DNA of 64,000 nucleotides from Andrena cerasifolii (lineage: Eukaryota; Arthropoda; Insecta; Hymenoptera; Andrenidae). Within the stretch, counting starts at the first letter, position 1; the number at the start of each line of letters is the position of its first letter. The stretch is taken from positions 2,294,001 to 2,358,000 of the forward strand of contig NC_135124.1 in NCBI RefSeq assembly GCF_050908995.1, written 5' to 3'. The notes under the pieces are model-generated. The model had not been told where the DNA came from, did no database searches, and saw only the letters and a list, made by a program, of their open reading frames with translations. A program made the translations under genes and the position numbers. Positions 23,220 to 33,585 of the stretch are shown here, in pieces.

Positions 23220-23687
23220 CAGGGTCATCAATTAATGTTGCAACCCGCGCTCGCGCGAACAGGTAATATGGCAACACCGCTTCACGGACGCATTCCACTA
23301 CAACCATGCACCGCCCGGCGTTCGGAGAGGTGCCAGCGACCGCTAAAAATATTTTATATTATCCATCATTAAGAGGGAATAATTTTTCCTCATTTTTCGA
23401 CGCAAATTGCATTTCGATATCTTTTATAGTTCAAAAGTTATACGAAAAAGGCCCCAAATTCTTCAACCCGGGCCGGGAAATTTCAAATAGCTCTTTGCAA
23501 CGTTAATTTGAAAGAGACTGTCCCAAAATTTTCGAAGCTCGGGCATCACTGCTATTCAGCGGTCGCTCGCAAATGTGCGAAGTTTGGAGCCCGAACGCCG
23601 GGCCGGTGCATGGTTGCAGTGGAATGCGTCCGTGAGGCGCTGTTGCCATTTTACCTGATCGCGTGAGCGCGGGTTCCAAGATTAAAT
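23220..23687. mobile_element. Inverted-repeat transposon carried in every long 5S spacer (representative unit)
   Basis: Starts CAGGGTCATCAATTAATG. The left arm (GCGCTCGCGCGAACAGG, ATGGCAACACCG, GGACGCATTCCACTACAACC) returns as its complement from about 23500 to 23675. The centre holds an AT-rich stretch. Related stand-alone copies at 29372-29878 and 34234-35554 end in TGGATGACCCTG or CGGATGACCCTG, but here the last 15-20 bases of the right end are replaced by the palindrome at 23688-23783. The same structure recurs every 879 bp, so the element has been amplified with the 5S genes. Confidence 0.85.
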
Positions 23688-23783
23688 CGACGCGCGTTAC
23701 GAAAAGTAGCACGTTTTATTTTTTCTACATGTAGTTGTCCGTAAGAAAAAAATGAAACGTGCTACTCTTCGTAACGCGCGTCG
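23688..23783. repeat. 96-bp near-perfect palindrome upstream of each 5S gene (representative)
   Basis: The arms CGACGCGCGTTACGAAAAGT and its complement pair over about 26 bp with one mismatch. Pairing continues through 'agcacgtttyattttttct' to a loop around 'acatgtagttgtccgta'. It ends 52 bp before the 5S start and recurs in every long unit. It may be the remains of another MITE or a structural boundary; the sequence does not decide. Confidence 0.85.
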
Positions 23784-23835
23784 AAATGATGACCTCGTCG
23801 GTACCAATTTCTTCGATAAATAAAACTGTATTTTC

Positions 23836-23955
23836 ACCAACGACCATTCTATGTCTGTAAAACACCAGTTCTCGTCCGATCACTGAAGTTAAGCGACATT
23901 GGGCGCGGTTAGTACTTGGATGGGTGACCGCTTGGGAATACCGCGTGTTGTTGGT
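23836..23955 (+). rRNA. 5S rRNA: 5S ribosomal RNA, copy 4
   Basis: Identical by eye to copy 3. The TATA-like 'gataaataaa' lies 12-21 bases upstream of the start, and a T run follows. Its spacer is the only one with 'ccgctgcacgg' in place of 'ccgcttcacgg'. Confidence 0.97.
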
Positions 23956-24714
23956 ATTTTTTTTTCATACCGCTCCATTTTTGCTGTTTATATATATGAC
24001 AGTGACTATTCCAAACGATTTTATTTAGCTTCACTTCTTTACCCGCTTCTTTGTAGTGCGGACCTGTCAGAAATTCATTTTCACTCATTGCCAGTGTGCA
24101 GGGTCATCAATTAATGTTGCAACCCGCGCTCGCGCGAACAGGTAATATGGCAACACCGCTGCACGGACGCATTCCACTACAACCATGCACCGCCCGGCGT
24201 TCGGAGAGGTGCCAGCGACCGCTAAAAATATTTTATATTATCCATCATTAAGAGGGAATAATTTTTCCTCATTTTTCGACGCAAATTGCATTTCGATATC
24301 TTTTATAGTTCAAAAGTTATACGAAAAAGGCCCCAAATTCTTCAACCCGGGCCGGGAAATTTCAAATAGCTCTTTGCAACGTTAATTTGAAAGAGACTGT
24401 CCCAAAATTTTCGAAGCTCGGGCATCACTGCTATTCAGCGGTCGCTCGCAAATGTGCGAAGTTTGGAGCCCGAACGCCGGGCCGGTGCATGGTTGCAGTG
24501 GAATGCGTCCGTGAGGCGCTGTTGCCATTTTACCTGATCGCGTGAGCGCGGGTTCCAAGATTAAATCGACGCGCGTTACGAAAAGTAGCACGTTTTATTT
24601 TTTCTACATGTAGTTGTCCGTAAGAAAAAAATGAAACGTGCTACTCTTCGTAACGCGCGTCGAAATGATGACCTCGTCGGTACCAATTTCTTCGATAAAT
24701 AAAACTGTATTTTC

Positions 24715-24834
24715 ACCAACGACCATTCTATGTCTGTAAAACACCAGTTCTCGTCCGATCACTGAAGTTAAGCGACATTGGGCGCGGTTAGTACTTGGAT
24801 GGGTGACCGCTTGGGAATACCGCGTGTTGTTGGT
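24715..24834 (+). rRNA. 5S rRNA: 5S ribosomal RNA, copy 5
   Basis: Intact 120-nt gene with T-run terminator. Its downstream spacer reads 'cagcggccgc' where earlier units read 'cagcgaccgc'. Confidence 0.97.
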
Positions 24835-25593
24835 ATTTTTTTTTCATACCGCTCCATTTTTGCTGTTTATATATATGACAGTGACTATTCCAAACGATTT
24901 TATTTAGCTTCACTTCTTTACCCGCTTCTTTGTAGTGCGGACCTGTCAGAAATTCATTTTCACTCATTGCCAGTGTGCAGGGTCATCAATTAATGTTGCA
25001 ACCCGCGCTCGCGCGAACAGGTAATATGGCAACACCGCTTCACGGACGCATTCCACTACAACCATGCACCGCCCGGCGTTCGGAGAGGTGCCAGCGGCCG
25101 CTAAAAATATTTTATATTATCCATCATTAAGAGGGAATAATTTTTCCTCATTTTTCGACGCAAATTGCATTTCGATATCTTTTATAGTTCAAAAGTTATA
25201 CGAAAAAGGCCCCAAATTCTTCAACCCGGGCCGGGAAATTTCAAATAGCTCTTTGCAACGTTAATTTGAAAGAGACTGTCCCAAAATTTTCGAAGCTCGG
25301 GCATCACTGCTATTCAGCGGTCGCTCGCAAATGTGCGAAGTTTGGAGCCCGAACGCCGGGCCGGTGCATGGTTGCAGTGGAATGCGTCCGTGAGGCGCTG
25401 TTGCCATTTTACCTGATCGCGTGAGCGCGGGTTCCAAGATTAAATCGACGCGCGTTACGAAAAGTAGCACGTTTTATTTTTTCTACATGTAGTTGTCCGT
25501 AAGAAAAAAATGAAACGTGCTACTCTTCGTAACGCGCGTCGAAATGATGACCTCGTCGGTACCAATTTCTTCGATAAATAAAACTGTATTTTC

Positions 25594-25713
25594 ACCAACG
25601 ACCATTCTATGTCTGTAAAACACCAGTTCTCGTCCGATCACTGAAGTTAAGCGACATTGGGCGCGGTTAGTACTTGGATGGGTGACCGCTTGGGAATACC
25701 GCGTGTTGTTGGT
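25594..25713 (+). rRNA. 5S rRNA: 5S ribosomal RNA, copy 6
   Basis: Intact gene with terminator. Its spacer returns to 'cagcgaccgc' and is the first with 'aaggccgcaaatt' instead of 'aaggccccaaatt'. Confidence 0.97.
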
Positions 25714-26472
25714 ATTTTTTTTTCATACCGCTCCATTTTTGCTGTTTATATATATGACAGTGACTATTCCAAACGATTTTATTTAGCTTCACTTCTTTAC
25801 CCGCTTCTTTGTAGTGCGGACCTGTCAGAAATTCATTTTCACTCATTGCCAGTGTGCAGGGTCATCAATTAATGTTGCAACCCGCGCTCGCGCGAACAGG
25901 TAATATGGCAACACCGCTTCACGGACGCATTCCACTACAACCATGCACCGCCCGGCGTTCGGAGAGGTGCCAGCGACCGCTAAAAATATTTTATATTATC
26001 CATCATTAAGAGGGAATAATTTTTCCTCATTTTTCGACGCAAATTGCATTTCGATATCTTTTATAGTTCAAAAGTTATACGAAAAAGGCCGCAAATTCTT
26101 CAACCCGGGCCGGGAAATTTCAAATAGCTCTTTGCAACGTTAATTTGAAAGAGACTGTCCCAAAATTTTCGAAGCTCGGGCATCACTGCTATTCAGCGGT
26201 CGCTCGCAAATGTGCGAAGTTTGGAGCCCGAACGCCGGGCCGGTGCATGGTTGCAGTGGAATGCGTCCGTGAGGCGCTGTTGCCATTTTACCTGATCGCG
26301 TGAGCGCGGGTTCCAAGATTAAATCGACGCGCGTTACGAAAAGTAGCACGTTTTATTTTTTCTACATGTAGTTGTCCGTAAGAAAAAAATGAAACGTGCT
26401 ACTCTTCGTAACGCGCGTCGAAATGATGACCTCGTCGGTACCAATTTCTTCGATAAATAAAACTGTATTTTC

Positions 26473-26592
26473 ACCAACGACCATTCTATGTCTGTAAAAC
26501 ACCAGTTCTCGTCCGATCACTGAAGTTAAGCGACATTGGGCGCGGTTAGTACTTGGATGGGTGACCGCTTGGGAATACCGCGTGTTGTTGGT
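26473..26592 (+). rRNA. 5S rRNA: 5S ribosomal RNA, copy 7
   Basis: Intact gene with terminator. Its spacer is the first to carry 'ccagtatgcag' (earlier 'ccagtgtgcag'), together with 'ggccgcaaatt'. Confidence 0.97.
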
Positions 26593-27351
26593 ATTTTTTT
26601 TTCATACCGCTCCATTTTTGCTGTTTATATATATGACAGTGACTATTCCAAACGATTTTATTTAGCTTCACTTCTTTACCCGCTTCTTTGTAGTGCGGAC
26701 CTGTCAGAAATTCATTTTCACTCATTGCCAGTATGCAGGGTCATCAATTAATGTTGCAACCCGCGCTCGCGCGAACAGGTAATATGGCAACACCGCTTCA
26801 CGGACGCATTCCACTACAACCATGCACCGCCCGGCGTTCGGAGAGGTGCCAGCGGCCGCTAAAAATATTTTATATTATCCATCATTAAGAGGGAATAATT
26901 TTTCCTCATTTTTCGACGCAAATTGCATTTCGATATCTTTTATAGTTCAAAAGTTATACGAAAAAGGCCGCAAATTCTTCAACCCGGGCCGGGAAATTTC
27001 AAATAGCTCTTTGCAACGTTAATTTGAAAGAGACTGTCCCAAAATTTTCGAAGCTCGGGCATCACTGCTATTCAGCGGTCGCTCGCAAATGTGCGAAGTT
27101 TGGAGCCCGAACGCCGGGCCGGTGCATGGTTGCAGTGGAATGCGTCCGTGAGGCGCTGTTGCCATTTTACCTGATCGCGTGAGCGCGGGTTCCAAGATTA
27201 AATCGACGCGCGTTACGAAAAGTAGCACGTTTTATTTTTTCTACATGTAGTTGTCCGTAAGAAAAAAATGAAACGTGCTACTCTTCGTAACGCGCGTCGA
27301 AATGATGACCTCGTCGGTACCAATTTCTTCGATAAATAAAACTGTATTTTC

Positions 27352-27471
27352 ACCAACGACCATTCTATGTCTGTAAAACACCAGTTCTCGTCCGATCACT
27401 GAAGTTAAGCGACATTGGGCGCGGTTAGTACTTGGATGGGTGACCGCTTGGGAATACCGCGTGTTGTTGGT
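27352..27471 (+). rRNA. 5S rRNA: 5S ribosomal RNA, copy 8
   Basis: Intact gene with terminator. Its spacer adds the change 'ttcatatagc' (earlier 'ttcaaatagc'). Confidence 0.97.
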
Positions 27472-28230
27472 ATTTTTTTTTCATACCGCTCCATTTTTGC
27501 TGTTTATATATATGACAGTGACTATTCCAAACGATTTTATTTAGCTTCACTTCTTTACCCGCTTCTTTGTAGTGCGGACCTGTCAGAAATTCATTTTCAC
27601 TCATTGCCAGTATGCAGGGTCATCAATTAATGTTGCAACCCGCGCTCGCGCGAACAGGTAATATGGCAACACCGCTTCACGGACGCATTCCACTACAACC
27701 ATGCACCGCCCGGCGTTCGGAGAGGTGCCAGCGGCCGCTAAAAATATTTTATATTATCCATCATTAAGAGGGAATAATTTTTCCTCATTTTTCGACGCAA
27801 ATTGCATTTCGATATCTTTTATAGTTCAAAAGTTATACGAAAAAGGCCGCAAATTCTTCAACCCGGGCCGGGAAATTTCATATAGCTCTTTGCAACGTTA
27901 ATTTGAAAGAGACTGTCCCAAAATTTTCGAAGCTCGGGCATCACTGCTATTCAGCGGTCGCTCGCAAATGTGCGAAGTTTGGAGCCCGAACGCCGGGCCG
28001 GTGCATGGTTGCAGTGGAATGCGTCCGTGAGGCGCTGTTGCCATTTTACCTGATCGCGTGAGCGCGGGTTCCAAGATTAAATCGACGCGCGTTACGAAAA
28101 GTAGCACGTTTTATTTTTTCTACATGTAGTTGTCCGTAAGAAAAAAATGAAACGTGCTACTCTTCGTAACGCGCGTCGAAATGATGACCTCGTCGGTACC
28201 AATTTCTTCGATAAATAAAACTGTATTTTC

Positions 28231-28350
28231 ACCAACGACCATTCTATGTCTGTAAAACACCAGTTCTCGTCCGATCACTGAAGTTAAGCGACATTGGGCG
28301 CGGTTAGTACTTGGATGGGTGACCGCTTGGGAATACCGCGTGTTGTTGGT
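28231..28350 (+). rRNA. 5S rRNA: 5S ribosomal RNA, copy 9
   Basis: Intact gene with terminator. At every variable site I checked, its unit matches the preceding unit, as if just duplicated. Confidence 0.97.
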
Positions 28351-29109
28351 ATTTTTTTTTCATACCGCTCCATTTTTGCTGTTTATATATATGACAGTGA
28401 CTATTCCAAACGATTTTATTTAGCTTCACTTCTTTACCCGCTTCTTTGTAGTGCGGACCTGTCAGAAATTCATTTTCACTCATTGCCAGTATGCAGGGTC
28501 ATCAATTAATGTTGCAACCCGCGCTCGCGCGAACAGGTAATATGGCAACACCGCTTCACGGACGCATTCCACTACAACCATGCACCGCCCGGCGTTCGGA
28601 GAGGTGCCAGCGGCCGCTAAAAATATTTTATATTATCCATCATTAAGAGGGAATAATTTTTCCTCATTTTTCGACGCAAATTGCATTTCGATATCTTTTA
28701 TAGTTCAAAAGTTATACGAAAAAGGCCGCAAATTCTTCAACCCGGGCCGGGAAATTTCATATAGCTCTTTGCAACGTTAATTTGAAAGAGACTGTCCCAA
28801 AATTTTCGAAGCTCGGGCATCACTGCTATTCAGCGGTCGCTCGCAAATGTGCGAAGTTTGGAGCCCGAACGCCGGGCCGGTGCATGGTTGCAGTGGAATG
28901 CGTCCGTGAGGCGCTGTTGCCATTTTACCTGATCGCGTGAGCGCGGGTTCCAAGATTAAATCGACGCGCGTTACGAAAAGTAGCACGTTTTATTTTTTCT
29001 ACATGTAGTTGTCCGTAAGAAAAAAATGAAACGTGCTACTCTTCGTAACGCGCGTCGAAATGATGACCTCGTCGGTACCAATTTCTTCGATAAATAAAAC
29101 TGTATTTTC

Positions 29110-29229
29110 ACCAACGACCATTCTATGTCTGTAAAACACCAGTTCTCGTCCGATCACTGAAGTTAAGCGACATTGGGCGCGGTTAGTACTTGGATGGGTG
29201 ACCGCTTGGGAATACCGCGTGTTGTTGGT
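29110..29229 (+). rRNA. 5S rRNA: 5S ribosomal RNA, copy 10 (last)
   Basis: Intact 120-nt gene. The trailer is a pure T run without the leading A seen in other copies. The following spacer reverts to 'ccagtgtgcag' and leaves the array inside the transposon at about 29498. Confidence 0.97.
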
Positions 29230-29371
29230 TTTTTTTTTCATACCGCTCCATTTTTGCTGTTTATATATATGACAGTGACTATTCCAAACGATTTTATTTA
29301 GCTTCACTTCTTTACCCGCTTCTTTGTAGTGCGGACCTGTCAGAAATTCATTTTCACTCATTGCCAGTGTG

Positions 29372-29878
29372 CAGGGTCATCAATTAATGTTGCAACCCGC
29401 GCTCGCGCGAACAGGTAATATGGCAACACCGCTTCACGGACGCATTCCACTACAACCATGCACCGTCCCGGCGTTCGGAGAGGTGCCAGCGGCCGCTGGG
29501 CAGCAGTGATGCCCGAGCATCAATAATTTTAGGACAGTCTTTTTCAAATTAACGTCTCGTTAAAATTTTTTAAATTGAGACGGGTACGAAACCAGTCAAC
29601 ATTGTTTTCAAAGGTGCGAGTGGTAACCCGATCATAAAAGCAGAGCGCGCGGCTCGCTTACCTGGGCTGGGAAATTCCGTACAGCTCTTTGCGACGTTAA
29701 TTTGAAAGAGACCATCCTATGATTTTCGAAGCTCGGGCATCACTGTTGCCCAGCGGTCGCTGACAGCCCTCCGAACGCCGGGGCGGTGTATGGTTGTAGT
29801 GGAATGCGTCCGTGAGGCGGTGTTGCCATTTTCGTCTGTTCGAGCGCGCGTAGGTTGCAGTTTTAACGGATGACCCTG
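29372..29878. mobile_element. Chimeric copy of the 5S-spacer transposon at the array's right edge
   Basis: The left 125 bp match the 5S-spacer version (CAGGGTCATCAATTAATG). From about 29499 the sequence switches to the dispersed version ('aaattgagacgggtacgaaac', 'gatcataaaagcagagcgcg'), as at 35220-35350, and ends with a complete right terminus ACGGATGACCCTG. It marks where the array joins unique DNA. Confidence 0.8.
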
Positions 29879-31730
29879 TATAGTTCCGCTGCGATCGGTC
29901 GAGCCGCTGCGGCGCCGTGCTGCGCCGCCCCATGCTATCTGGATTGTTTCACTCAAATGCCTATAACTTCGTCAATCTTTAAAATTCTTACATCGGACTT
30001 GATTTTTAATATTTCTAAAACATCAATCTATGAAAATATGTAAAAAGAAAAAAATCTTTGACACTTTCAAACGGTTATATCCCCTTAATAGAGCATCTAA
30101 GGTTGTCACGACATCCTTGGAGGAGTCATCTGGGACTCTGGATTGGTCCAATTTGCTGGTTATGGCAATTTTACTGAGTCTAAGGTTCTCTTCAAGACAA
30201 TAGGGAGGATCCTGAATTAGATTCCCAGACTGAGGGGTACCTGGAGAGGAGCTCCCAGTAGATAATTAGCACAGACGGAGCACAGACTAATTCGGCGGAC
30301 TGTGGTAGAGGCAGAGAAACACTGTATCACAAGCGGTGGCAGGACAGGATTGTTCGTTACGACGGTTGCAAGCTAACTCCCTAGTGACTGATGCTTTGCA
30401 CCAAAGAGGGTTGAAACCAAAGGGTTTATATAGTCCCAAAATGCGCGGGGACTCGCTAGAAATTTCCATACCAAGAAATCTAAGGATTTCTTAGCAGTCG
30501 CCGTCGCGTCACTCCCGTTCCCACAGTTGCCACCCAGCTGATCGAGGTTATGATCCCCATTACTGGTGTGTGATAAGGGAAAGGATTTTAGGGCGTTTTC
30601 ACTTCACAGACGCGAGCTCGAAAAACGGTTGAGAGCGGCGTATAGGAAAATTCCACATACGTAACATCATATTTCCGGAAATGTGAAGGTTATCGACGTT
30701 CTTTTTAATGGGATGACGAATTTTGATTAGTTTAAGTTATAGCCAATAAAGAGAAATTCAGCCATGCATAATATGTCGTCCTTCAAGTAACCTTCGGACA
30801 TATAAATCAAGACTCGGGTAGAAGTTTCCCACCCGCTGAATTGGACGTGGTTGAACTGTTCAATGGTCAACATGTTCATATGATTTGACTTCAAACGATT
30901 TATTTTTCTGAGGAAAATTAAAAAGTAAAGTATACGTCAATGTACCAGCAATTGCTGATGATATGCATGAACGTATTATGGCAGAATGTCGAAATATCCC
31001 CCCGAAATATTAAATAATGTGCAATATTCTTTGCGAAGCGGGTTACAAAATATGTTTGAATACTAACGGCCATCATTTTAAACATATTCTTTAACATTCT
31101 ATTTTTGTATATTTAATAGTATGAAATATATAAATTTCCTGCGTACGTTAAACTATACTTTGTTAAGAATAACTGCTCCGAAAGTTATTTGAAGGTCAAT
31201 ATATTATACATTGTTGAATTTGTCTTTTTATTGGCTATAACGGTGCAGCAATGAAAATATGTCATCCACTTTAAGAAAACATTGACTACCTTGAAATTTC
31301 GGGGAATATGACATTCAGAAAAAAGTCTTCTCCATCGCAATAATTGCCCCTCTGAAGCAAACATTTTTTTCCTCAGACATTTTCTCGTATCATTAAAAAC
31401 AACGGAGATATTTTAAGTTTAAATGTTAGGTGACTCACCCTGTATATTTTAATGTGTGAAATGACACTGGGTGGAAGTTGAAGTACATACCTAGTGTTAC
31501 AAAACCCTAATGGGGTTTGTCAAAGTGAGCCTACGTTTTTTGAAAAATTTGAGTTTAAAGTTTTGCACGGAGAGAGTATAAGTTCGAATACGTAAAGGAT
31601 GTTATCAATCAGCGGTTGCGGTAAAATGTTCGTCTACGATGCTACAGTTCGAATCCCCCTGAGGAAGAATTCCCTACGTAAAACCCAAGGGGGTAAGGGT
31701 AACGTCACATAGAAGTTATATAATATACTA
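29879..31730. other. Repeat-rich intergenic region
   Basis: No gene recognised. At 30110-30560 there is a unit with 'gggtttatatagtccc' and 'ctcgctagaaatttcc' that could be part of an LTR or other retroelement regulatory region, unproven. At 31430 'gactcaccctgtatat' looks like a transposon terminus. AT-rich remainder. Confidence 0.35.
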
Positions 31731-33060
31731 GCTGAAATACCCGGTGTTACCCGGAAGAGGTAGAATCCAAATATTCGCAAAGTACCCTTTTTTTTTAAAT
31801 ATTGGATCGCGTGAGTAGAGGCATATCCCCTTTCTGGACGCCCGTTTGAGCATAAGCGTGAACATTTTATCCTATCCGGGGGATTTTCGGTTACCCATCT
31901 TTTTGATATACATGTACACTTTAGTGGGGGTAAGGTTGCAGTGGGCGAACCCCCCCCCCCCCCCAGAGTTTAGTTCGTGTATGACATCATTTACTATGCT
32001 AGTCATAGGGGTCGGAAGGTTAGCGACCCTGGCGTGAACCTCCACAAAGCAGAAAGCTAGCGCTTCCACTTTCTGGAAGTTGGACTCATCCAAGGAGGTA
32101 ATTCCACCGCCGAAGCGGAGGGGTGGCAGAATTTTAGGGATCGCGGAGGACGTCACCGCCCGGAAGGTACCCCAAAAGGTGGGGTCAGTCCTCTTGAAGG
32201 CATTTAGGGTCCGCAGCTAGTCCCCATGGCGGAGACTAGATATTCTGTGCCTGATTACAGCGGTAATATCGCGGACCTGTGCTATAACTATGGAAGTTCC
32301 AACCGTCTGGCCATGCTTACGCAGTGCTTTCCTGTGCCGAATAAGTGACTTGAGTATCGGGGCCTCAACGAGGAATGAGTTTTTGTGTCGGTGGGTGGAT
32401 GCAGTAATAGCCTGCCGACGACTAGCATGCAGAAAGGACGTGACAGTGACTATACAGTCAACAATCTTGTCCTTGGTGCGCATGTTGAGCATCAGGTTAA
32501 TCTCTTTTGTGATATTGTGATACTTGTCCCAGTCTATGGTCGGGTTCAGTCCGTCATGGCTAGTGACATTAAAGGCAGTCAATATGACTGGGCGATGACA
32601 GATGTCAAAATCATCAGTAATAGGGCAGACCACATCGGTACGACAATCCGTTATAAAACAGTCAAGCTTGGAAGGTCTGCTCTTCCCAGATGAGAATGTG
32701 TAGTTGTTGGTGAAGACTATGCGATAAGGGTGCTTGCACACATAAATACTCGCAAAGTACCCCAACGATCATTGTAACATGTATATCCGCGGTGATCCAG
32801 TTCTCTCGTGAGAAAGCGCGCGAGAAGCTTCGTCACCTGGTGGTGAGATCGCGGCACTGCTATGCGCGAGGACGAACCCACGTGATCTGAACAAACTTCA
32901 TTTTCTTCAGTCGGCAAAGGCAATGAAACCTATACAGTGACCTCCGCTTGGACATGTAGAACATATGTGCCAAATTTGAACGAAATCTGCGCAGCCGTGT
33001 AAACCTGTATTACGACGAACAAACAAACAGAAAATGAATTTTATATATATATAACAATAC
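31731..33060 (+). mobile_element. RTE-like/SINE-like repeat, 3' end with (TA)n
   Basis: It begins 'tactagctgaaatacccggtg' and ends '...gcgcagccgtgtaaacctg', then '(ta)n' at 33040-33060. This is an end structure I recall from short arthropod non-LTR elements. It is interrupted at 31788-32744 by a second retroelement fragment. Confidence 0.5.
31788..32744 (-). mobile_element. 5'-truncated LINE fragment with target duplication
   Basis: The flanks are an 18-bp duplication, AATATTCGCAAAGTACCC at 31770-31787 and AATACTCGCAAAGTACCC at 32745-32762, with one difference. The left end is a T run directly after the duplication, i.e. the poly(A) tail of an element lying on the minus strand. A minus-strand frame (32217-32765) reads like the end of a LINE endonuclease domain and linker (KLDCFITDCRTDVVCPITDD, then Arg/His-rich) and stops early. 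No reverse transcriptase remains. Confidence 0.7.
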
Positions 33061-33507
33061 TAAACGTAACATACTAAAAGAATAAAGAAAAGACAAAGAA
33101 AAAAATAGTATTTCATTATCTAACATTTATTCGAAATATATATATCAATCAAAAAATAAATCTTTTGATATGAGTACTTTTTTTATACCATGCAGGTATC
33201 ACAACCGTAGGTATCGATACTAAATTTATTTGGTATCGAAACGTAAGTAGCCAGTATTTACACGGATTTTCGCGGATTGGTTCATTCATAGCTGCTACTG
33301 CCGCGAATATAGGTCCGGTAATTTTTTATGAGTATCGTATACCCTTGATCTAGACCAGAGATGGGCAAAAAATTATTTCAAATAAAAAATTGATTTCGAA
33401 TAAAGGACAAAAATTTTATTCGAAAAAACTTTATTTTTATTATAAATATAAAAATGTATTGGTTCATACAATTGAAAATGGTTATAAATATTACATGATT
33501 GAATATT

Positions 33508-33585
33508 TTAAAGCCACGGTTTCCATCCAACAAACGAACGTCCAAGAATATTTAAATCGGTTGCTTGATCCAGCAAGCATTCAAC
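33508..33585 (-). CDS. PRKDC: DNA-PKcs terminal exon, FATC domain
   Basis: Just 26 codons including the stop: VECLLDQATDLNILGR, then SFVGWKPWL and TAA. The A-T-D-x-N-x-L-G-R and G-W-x-x-W pattern is the PIKK FATC signature. The acceptor is 'ttcttag'. Confidence 0.95.
   Translation of the reverse strand, partial: VECLLDQATDLNILGRSFVGWKPWL

Larger units (their letters stand above)
16793..29498. repeat. Tandem 5S rDNA array, 879-bp units
   Basis: Nine intact 5S genes and one split gene lie on the plus strand. Seven consecutive full units start at 22957, 23836, 24715, 25594, 26473, 27352 and 28231, each exactly 879 bp and nearly identical. One gene (17157) is followed by a short 303-bp unit. 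Each long unit contains the 120-bp gene, a T-run terminator, about 130 bp of spacer, a roughly 470-bp inverted-repeat transposon, a 96-bp palindrome and about 50 bp of 5' flank. The left edge (16793, 'gggccgg') and right edge (about 29498) both fall inside that transposon sequence. Short open frames recurring in every unit have no support as genes. Confidence 0.95.

Noticed and set aside
22140..28986. Recurring 66-, 69- and 71-codon frames in every 5S unit
   Set aside because: They overlap the 5S genes or transposon arms, run on both strands and repeat only because the unit repeats.
22957..29109. CRISPR-like or satellite array
   Set aside because: The 879-bp period contains a standard 5S rRNA gene in each unit; there are no short repeats with unique spacers.
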